A stretch of 64,000 bases of DNA, taken from Polyporus tsugae. Taxonomy: Eukaryota; Basidiomycota; Agaricomycetes; Polyporales; Polyporaceae. The DNA lies in contig JAHRBS010000005.1 of NCBI GenBank assembly GCA_024305745.1, positions 1,860,001-1,924,000 on the forward strand, in the 5' to 3' direction. Below, piece after piece: positions 56,701-64,000 of the stretch; the stretch's first letter is position 1; every line of letters starts with the position of its first letter. The position numbers and the translations under genes are program-made. The notes under the pieces were generated by a model. The model made no database searches and had not been told where the DNA came from. It was given only the letters and a program-made list of their open reading frames with translations.

Positions 56701-59560
56701 CTTCGATCGAAGTCGAGGCGGCGGTCTGCACCTCCTGGAACAGGAGACCCCACACCAGATCGTCGAACCTGCTCGCCAACGTGGATAGCGCGGAAGCCGC
56801 AGGAGACCATAGCGGGCGAAGGTTCACCTTGAGCTGAGCTGGTAGGCATTCAGTAGAGTAATGGAGCGCGATAAAGAACAAACGCACCAATCAGCCAACG
56901 CGCGCAGATATCCGCAGCGACATCGTCTCCGTCCTTCACCGCCAGCGGCAACCTTCCAATACGCAACACGCGCTCCCGGACGCCCTGCAGATCGATAGAG
57001 ATCTCCTCCGCCTGGAGCGCCTTCTTGACCAGCTCGACGGTGCCGTCGGGCGCTTCGACGATCGGAGAACAGAGCAGGCGAAGAACGTTCAATCGCAGTA
57101 ACCGTGAATGAGACAAGAGAGCGCTGTTGAGCTGCCCGTAAACCGTATCCAGCATGAGCGCATTCGGGGAAGCACGACTGAAACACGATGTCAGAAGTGA
57201 TCCGGTGCAGCGGACAGAAGTGTGCGCACCTCAATCGTACAAGCGACGCCAGGCCTTCGAGGGCTTGTCCCGACCAACCCCACTGCTCTACGACCAGCCT
57301 CGCCCACCTCGAGAGATCCACCGCATTGGCCCACTCCTTAGCCGGACGTTCCGCAAGACATTTCGTGCACGCGCCGATAACCCACGCGGAGTTCGCGTAC
57401 GTGGCATCGTACTCTGTGCGGGGCTCTTCAGCTTCGAGCTCCCGATCGACAACGTTGACGAGCAGCGCCGCTAACTTCGGGAGCAGATTCGACAGTTGGA
57501 CAACGTGTTCCAGCATTTGCACCTAACACTCCCGTTCAGCAAACGCGCGCGCCTCCGTCAAAGGGTACGTACGTTGGTTTCCGAATGCTCCCATCCTGAC
57601 AGCGTCTTCTCTACCCAAGTCCCGAGGCGTTGCTTCCACACGACATCCATATCGCCCAATCGCTTCCCGCGGTTCAGCACCGCCAGAAGCTCGAGCATCT
57701 CCATCGGACGAGTCTCGAGCAGCTTGTGCGTGTTGGCAGAGACGTGCGGGAGCGCGACGAGCTTCCACCCTCCCCACGACAAGTCCGACAGCGCGCCGCT
57801 GAGCTCGATTCCGAGAAGCGGACGCTCCCAGGCGTGGTCGAAGACCTTGCGCGCGTGCGCCATCCAGAGCGCCATGTCCCCCGCGGTCAGCGCGCTTGTC
57901 GCAAACTTCAGGAGGGAGGTATGGAGGGCGTCTGTGAGCGGGATGACCGGGTACCCTGCGAGGAGGGCGGCGAGTTGCTTGTCTATAACACGAGTTAGCC
58001 CCGAATGCAACAGAAAAAAAGCAGTCTCGGAAGCGGACGGATTCTACACTTCCCCTGGTCAGACGCCGACCAGGACAGCGCAGCTACAAGGAACAGGCGG
58101 GTCCAAACCGTCCGATGGGTTTCGTTGAGACGGATGGAATATTACCCTAGCTGGACTGATAGACGCAACGTGTGCGGGAGCGCGGGGCGAGACGACCGTC
58201 ACACGGACCACTCTCAAGCACGCCCAACGTGTGTGCATCCAGGGGGCTGCCGGTCGCTGCCTAGACTTTTCTTACGGTGGAAAACGAAAAAAAGCCCAGA
58301 AAGAGACACGCCTTATGACGCATGGCTTCGAGACCAGAACTAGGGAAATGGAAAGCACGTACGGGACATACGAGAACCTTGACGCACTGAGCAGATGATG
58401 CTCCCGACCTCGAGGATGCGGCGGACCTGCTCCTCGTCCGTGCTTTTGATAACCTCGCTGTATCGCGCCACGACCACGTCTGAGACCGGCGAAAACTGGT
58501 CTGCGCTCTTGCAGTGGTGGATCAGCGCGGTAAAGACGCGACGAAGGAGGGCGAACGCCTCATCCGGAGAGTCGCAGTGGAGGTAGTACTGAACCAGGGG
58601 GGAGACCAAGCTTGACGTGACCGTATGGACCGTTTGCGAGACGGACTGGGGTATGTGTCAGGAAGCACGACAAATGTTACGGGCGGGTTCCACGCACCTT
58701 GCAAGCCGTCACGAATATCCACGCGCAAACGTCACCCAGACCAGAGGTCGTGCTCGAAGCAATCAGTTTCACCACATCCTCCCTCAGAGACACCTTCAGT
58801 CGGCGAAGCGTCGCACCCCAGACCTCAGCGGTTGCGCGTTGAACCTCCGGATGGCATTGCGGTAGCACGTCGCAGAACGCCTTCCAGGCTTGTTGCAGGA
58901 GTTCGGCGTCCACGGATGGCACGAGGACGTACTTGAACAGCGCGGAGAACGTCGCTAGAAGAGCCGTAAGAGCCTCGGCAGACAGAGAGCGGGGAAGGAG
59001 TTGGAGCAGTCGCTTGAGGACACGGGGGTATTCGGGGGATATAGTTGTCCGCAGGTCGTGTGCGAGCTTTTGGAAGAGACTGAACGTACCTCGTTCAAGA
59101 TGGATTCGAGAAAAGAGAAGGGAGGTACGCACTCGAGAATCGCCCTCAACCCCTCGTCGTCGCTCTCCTCCAGAGCTCCAAACCAAAGCTCGACAACCTC
59201 CCTCCAGTTATGCAGCAGCAGCGGCATTGAGGCCGATAGTGGGTCGGCATCGCGAGCAAAGTTGAGGAAGGCGGGGGCGAGATTGAGCTCCTGCCAATGC
59301 AGGAGGGCTTCGTGGAAGTGCGAATCGGTATCCTACGATGAAGTGAGCTACCCATGTCATTCTAGGCCTTGCTCCGAGACATACCGCGAGTTCCTGGTCG
59401 AATTTTGATTGGTTGAGGGCAGAAGGTAAGTGGACGCTCTTCAGGGTGTCCTTGTACGACTCATGCTGCGTTTCTTCGTCAGCCATCTTCTCCACTCCAT
59501 TGCGCAAATAAACCATACCTTGAAGCGTTTTGCTGGACGCTCATCTGGATGAGAGTCCAT
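50777..59560 (-). CDS. UTP20: U3 snoRNP protein UTP20 (small-subunit processome HEAT-repeat scaffold)
   Basis: An 8.8 kb multi-exon gene. ATG at 59560 starts MDSHPDERPAKRFK, followed after introns by SYKDTLKSVHLPSALNQSKF. Two very long exons (about 56.5-53.07 kb, and 53028 to about 51.5 kb) encode helical HEAT-like repeats, including SSSAIYGKAYGLLSQLFQTL and GRGALLQFLLDYPQGKGRLK, both typical of UTP20. The C-terminus is VGTTKFSNVYSSIRQKAV, then KRRLQRNVAKKDSRKRK, and ends QQKGRAKRRKEA at TGA (50777). A length of roughly 2,700 residues fits the family. In yeast and human UTP20 acts in the nucleolus in 18S rRNA maturation. The gene appears single-copy and intact. A 39-bp intron (53067-53029) is among the shortest here. 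Antisense frames across it are shadows. Confidence 0.93.
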
Positions 59561-60378
59561 CACTGCCTGTAGTGCAGGGAGGCTGAGAGTACTAGTGACT
59601 TGCAAGTGCGGCGGAAAAACTTGAAGGACCAGGCGCCCGCTAATATTAATGCAGCTGATAATAGATTCGTTTCTTACTGCCCCTGGTGTCTTTTCTAATT
59701 GTGGGAATATTGTTCAAGTGCCCACATCGAGGCACGTCATCGACCTGCAGCAGGCACAACCTGCCTAAAGTACCTCTTCTTCATCGACGCTTGAGCTTGA
59801 TGGACTAGATTACCAGGGCCTCGGACACCTAGCAGGCGGAGGGATTTTCTACGGTGAGCTATTGGTGTGCGCTGATTAGCCCCAAGTCTACTTGGAGGCA
59901 TACGACATATTTACTTAGAATGTAGAATATTAATGGCCGTGTGGCCATGTGTGGCGGTGCCTCTTTCATCAAGACAAGCGGCCAAGCCAAAGATCACGAA
60001 TGTCAGTCAGATGCACAGTGCAGATGTTGCAAACCAGAACCGAGACCGCAAGGGTGGTCGTGAAGCGCAGCGCATCAAGGTCAGTTTGGGCGGGGAATAT
60101 ATAGATAGATCCAAAATATCGACCTCAGATGCCCACTCCGCCTCCAGCCCTCTCCTCTGTCGGGACAGTATCCTACACGCTCATTTACTAGTCAGGCCTC
60201 CCGCATACGTTTCTTTGTCTTTCAAGCACTTCACAATTCACTTCCTTTTGGTGAGGTTCGCTTCCAGAATCATGGGAGCGTGTGACATCACACAACACGG
60301 GTCCTGACATGGTTGATCGAACTCCCAGGTCCCTTCGAAGACCCCGTTAGACTTGGCTACTTTCGTTCCCCACCCACC
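59561..60378. promoter_or_regulatory. Divergent intergenic region of UTP20 and a membrane-protein gene
   Basis: About 820 bp lie between two diverging genes and should contain both promoters. A TA-rich TAATATTAATGCAGCTGATAA stretch lies near 59640. No coding signal was found. Confidence 0.4.
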
Positions 60379-62018
60379 ATGTCGACCCAGAGCGGCCATC
60401 CACCTTCACCTTCACCGTCTCCTTCAGCGAGCTCCAGCCCAAGCGCCACCGCGGCTCAGTCCCATGCAGCGACCTCCCTCGCCCTCGGCATTTCTCTCGC
60501 GGTCGTAGGGTCAATCGTCTTCGGCGGCCTCGCGTTCTACTTCGTCCGGAGACGTCTGCGGAGCAAGAAGGCCCAGGAGCGGGCGGAAGTGATCTCGTCA
60601 AACAGGCGGACCTACATGGTCTCCGTCGACCCGTCGCATCTCGCGGCGAGGGTAACCCCGTTCGGAGTCGGCGTGAACGCTCCTGATGTAGAGGTGCCAA
60701 AGTTCGGTGAGTCTTTGCTTTCCGTCCGTTGCATATCCCCGATCCCATTCCCTCCTTCTGCACCGCACTCCAACGTTCAACACGTCCACACTGTGTTACT
60801 TCCGTGCGCCCTGCGATGCCGAACAACTCTGGGCTGTTCTGCTTGTGGGTAACGCTCTGCCTTTGGACGCAGCCGGGATCATATGTCTCGACCGACGTGA
60901 CTGTCAGTCTTGTGTGGATGGGCGCAACGTTGATTTCCGGATGGCACCGTGCGGCTGAGATGGATGTACCAGCGCGAGCGTTGGATGGCGAACGCGGTCA
61001 CGCGAAGCGAGCTTCGGCGCTGCGCTGTAGATCACAACTGGGCGCCATTCGGATATCGGACGCAACGCACGCACGATTGCACCGGTGCATCGTGCGAAGC
61101 TTCGGTGAACATCCCAGCAACCCCTTCCATGTGGTGTTGTCGTTTGACCCCCGAGCCCCGAAAAGCTGCAGCGTCCCCCATTCCCCTCCTGCTCCTTGTA
61201 GCCTCTGTTGCAGAGCTAGGCTTCTGGTGGGGGGTTTCCTATGATGCCTAAACCTTTCAGAGGAAACGGTGGGCATCCGGTGAAGCTTCCACATGGGTGG
61301 CCCAGTCTCATCAGTCTATTTTGACAACACTGCCTCCGTGAACCCACGACGGGGCGCTCTGCTCCTTGTGGTCGCGCACACTGCGAAGAAGTCAAGTTTT
61401 CTGCAGTGAGGAAAGGCTCTGCAAATGATGAAGATTTCCTAGATCTTTCACACAGGAGGAAGGTTTTTGGAAAGTCGCCTTTCCTTGGGGACAATGGGCG
61501 TACCAGGCTTTTCCGGCTCTAGATTGGCGCCTTTCCAAAGTCTTTTCCGTCGTGGTGGAAGTTCATGCAAAGGGTCCAATTCAGAAGGCTATGCATTGAC
61601 TTTCTATGAAGAGGACAAGCTGAACGTAATGGCATGGTCAGAGTGCGTCCCCGCAGCTATATTTGTTTCAAGCCAGAGCCGGGAGAAGGAATCGAAATCT
61701 ACGAATATTTCCTAATCACCTCCACGAACAGTTCACACACCCGGGGAGAACATGCGTGTCGCATACCGCCGCTCGGACGGTGGATGGTCTTTCCACGAGG
61801 TCATGAACCAAGCGAATCAAGCGAGCGGGTCGGCCGATCTCCAGCGCGACGTAACTAGATCAACGATGTACTCGCGGCCTAAGGATAAGAAGCTCCGCCT
61901 GGGCGAGCTGACCACCTGCGGCTACATCGAGTCCGACGTCGCGGGCACCCCCCCGCCGGCGTACCACCACGACGAGAGCGTCTTCGGCGACGACACCAGC
62001 AACAGCCACGGGGCATAA
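60379..62018 (+). CDS. Single-pass membrane protein of unknown function (204 aa)
   Basis: Exon 1 (60379-60706) encodes a Ser/Pro-rich extracellular-type stretch (residues 1-35), one membrane helix (about ALGISLAVVGSIVFGGLAFY) and a basic stop-transfer RRRLRSKK. Exon 2 (61732-62018) continues in frame with HTPGENMRVAYRRSD and ends DDTSNSHGA. No N-terminal signal peptide is clear, so the helix may act as signal anchor. The architecture resembles small stress-sensor-like or mid2-like membrane proteins of fungi only in outline; the family is not recognised. The intron is 1,025 bp, twenty times the local average, so either further exons were missed or sequence was inserted. Confidence 0.68.
60707..61731. 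other. Unusually long intron or inserted DNA
   Basis: It has a GTGAGT donor and CAG acceptor and frame continuity across the gap. Inside, a readable segment (EEVKFSAVRKGSANDEDF, near 61390-61440) ends at a stop near 61522, and an antisense frame covers the same bases. No terminal repeats were spotted by eye. Confidence 0.45.
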
Positions 62019-62528
62019 CTGCATTCCGAGTGCTCTCTCGTCCCCTCATGCGCCTGTACATTCTTGCTTATGTCCCTCACGTCACGTTCTGCACCATGCT
62101 ACACGCCGCACGCTATCGGATCGCCCATGCTTTCAACTATGCGTATTTGTCGCTCATTGCGATTGCCTTGCTTTTGTCCCACGCCGTTCAATCGCTTCTC
62201 TTCCCCGCCGTATACCTGCGACTCCCAAGTGTGTTACCATAAGTGTTTGGCAATCCATATTCATATTCAGATATATTCCCTTGCATTACATACGTTCCTT
62301 TGGGCGTATTTATTGTAGTCCTTCTAGCACTGCGCATATGCGCTTTTTGTCCAACTTGATGTAGGATGTAGCTACGAAATTATTACTGTCGACCAGTCTG
62401 AGGCAGTCTGAGATGACACCGAATAATTAAAGCTGTTGTTCAGAGATAAGCGCCCCTGCGCCTATCGGCCTCTGCGCGGCAGACGGACCCACACTCGAAC
62501 GTCCACTACGTAGTCCTCGACATCCACC
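62019..62528. other. Spacer and SRP72 promoter region
   Basis: No gene was seen. The left part is the 3' UTR of the membrane-protein gene; the right 150 bp precedes the SRP72 start. Confidence 0.5.
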
Positions 62529-64000
62529 ATGCCCCCGAAGTCGGCGGCGAAGCTCCCGACGAAGAAAGGCCCAAGTTCAGCCCAGTCGAAGAGGACGACC
62601 CGCCAGAAGGCTGTTCCGAAGCAGCCGCTGCCCGTCGCGGACCGCCTAAAGAGGCTCTTCACGTCGCTCTGCGCACAGATCGACGGCGGGCACTTTGCCA
62701 ACGCCATCAAGACTTGCGACAAGAGTGCGTCCGCTGCCTATTCCCTACACGGGCGGAAGCTTACGATGCCTCGCTGAACGGCCGACCTTGCCTGGCCTTG
62801 TTCCTCTTGACGATGAACGAACGGCAGTCCTGAGATCGGCTCCGCACGATCGGGACGCGCTGCAGACGAAGCTCTTTCTGCTCCTCCAGACGGACCAGTA
62901 TGCCACCGCGCTTGCGATGACGGAGCGCCCCAGCGACGAGGACGGGGACCACAACTTCGAGAAGGCGTACTCGCTCTACAGGCTGCACAGGGAGGCGGAT
63001 GCGTCGGGGGCTCTCGGGGAGATCAAGACGAAGAGCGGGGAGGGCGAGGTGGACAGGGGGGTGTTGCATCTCGAGGCGCAGCTGGTACGTCATGAATTGC
63101 TGTTCGGAGCGGTGGGTTGAAGGATTGCGTCTGCGTTGCCGTTGCGTGTAGGCGTATCGGCAGGGTTCGTACCAGGTGGCGTTCGACCTGTACAGTCAGC
63201 TGCTGGATACTGCTGAGCCGGTGAGTGGTGTTTTTCGCGTTTTCCAAATGTACATTGCTTCCTGGGGGGACATTTGGGTGTGTTGTGCGACTGTCATATG
63301 GTAACGTAAGCGTTTCAGGCGAGTGCGCGATGTTGTGAGGACATTCATTTGCACTCAAGTCCGTAATCCCCTGACGCCGTTCGTCCACCACTCATATAAA
63401 CATGGCGGAGCATTACATAGAAGACCTTCATGAATGCGCATACATCCATTTCCGTCCTGTCTTCACTGCCTCCAACTCCCTCATGACCTTCTTTGAACCC
63501 CGGTCGTGAACGGGGAGCATGCGAACCGCTTCCATCAGTCTCGATGATCATGGCAATACCTAACGTTGACCGTCGTATCCCATCACACTCGTGCTAACAA
63601 TTTGCTATCGATCGCAGAACTCGGAAGAACACTCCGACGTGCTCGTCAACCTAGAAGCCGCGCAGAAGCACCTCGACTTCCTCACGTCCGGCTTCCTCCA
63701 CGCGCTCGACGCCCTTCCTCCGTCCGTCTCGGGTCCACTCCAGACAGCGCCCCCTCCCCAGCAGACACAGCAGCAGGCGACGTCCCTGTCCGCGCTCGCT
63801 TCCGCGTCTGCTTCGGCGGAGGCGCACAAGACGAAGAAGGTACGGGTGAAGCGCGTCCCCCAGGGCGTCGTGCCCGGCGTCACGCCTCCGCCGGACCCGG
63901 AACGGTGGCTCAAGAAGAGCGAGCGGACCGTGTTTGGGCAGGCGAACAGGCGGAGGAAGGGTGGTGGCGGTGCGACGCAGGGCGCGATGGAGCCCGCGGG
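62529..64000 (+). CDS. SRP72: Signal recognition particle subunit SRP72, 3' partial
   Basis: ATG at 62529 (MPPKSAAKLPTKKG) opens exon 62529-62724, followed by 62828-63084, 63152-63220 and 63618 to the window edge, all in frame. N-terminal TPR-type helices read LFTSLCAQIDGGHFANAIKT and ALQTKLFLLLQTDQYATALA. The C-terminal region has the SRP72 RNA-binding signature TPPPDPERWLKKSERT followed by a basic RRRKGGGG stretch. SRP72 binds 7SL RNA with SRP68 in the particle that directs ribosomes to the ER. The visible protein is about 300 residues from the start to the signature, much shorter than the roughly 550-670 usual in the family. The third intron is 397 bp. Either the middle TPR region is lost or this lineage has a compact form. 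Confidence 0.86.

Noticed and set aside
53088..59408. Many open frames on the plus strand across UTP20
   Set aside because: They are antisense shadows of the long conserved UTP20 exons and show no family resemblance.

Overview
This window comes from a filamentous basidiomycete, most likely an Agaricomycete of the Polyporales type. That placement is inferred from three things. Nearly every gene that can be chained is cut by many 43-70 bp GT-AG introns. The families present (KDZ transposase, expanded F-box proteins, an RNA-dependent RNA polymerase joined to an SF1 helicase) are typical of such genomes. The C-terminal ends of SRP72 and UTP20 read like basidiomycete versions. No prokaryotic signal, CRISPR array or convincing tRNA/rRNA gene was seen.

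Layout. 1-3.6 kb: a KDZ DNA transposase whose 5' end lies outside the window. 4.2-5.3 kb: a dead mitochondrial iron carrier (MRS3/4, mitoferrin type) whose last exon is inverted. 6.0-6.6 kb: a five-exon small gene made of exons too short to stand out as an ORF. 7.9-21.4 kb: a repeat-rich block with two copies of an F-box segment. One copy is interrupted by a Ty1/copia LTR retrotransposon (9778-16175, minus strand); the other carries an intact 468-aa F-box gene. 22.5-24.1 kb: a decayed F-box gene on the minus strand. 25.5-26.7 kb: a flavin-reductase-like protein.

26.8-38.1 kb is the most interesting part. It holds an RdRP exon chain that continues in frame into a UPF1-like SF1 helicase, then a small NadR/Ttd14-like P-loop ATPase, then a second SF1 helicase with an N-terminal exonuclease-like domain. 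RdRP plus SF1 helicase recalls the Rdp1-Hrr1 and SAD-1-SAD-3 RNA-silencing pairs, but several in-frame stops and a frameshift suggest that parts of this locus are decaying.

38.7-46.5 kb: two degenerate copies of an HxxxD acyltransferase-like gene flank a complete F-box gene. 47.5-64 kb is a stable housekeeping stretch: a dynamin-like GTPase, the large ribosome-biogenesis gene UTP20, a single-pass membrane protein, and the start of the signal recognition particle gene SRP72, which runs off the right edge.

The left two thirds is therefore dynamic accessory DNA (transposons, F-box duplications, broken genes, an RNA-silencing-like locus) and the right third is conserved core. Intron coordinates were derived by hand from splice consensus plus frame continuity; no similarity search or transcript data were available.
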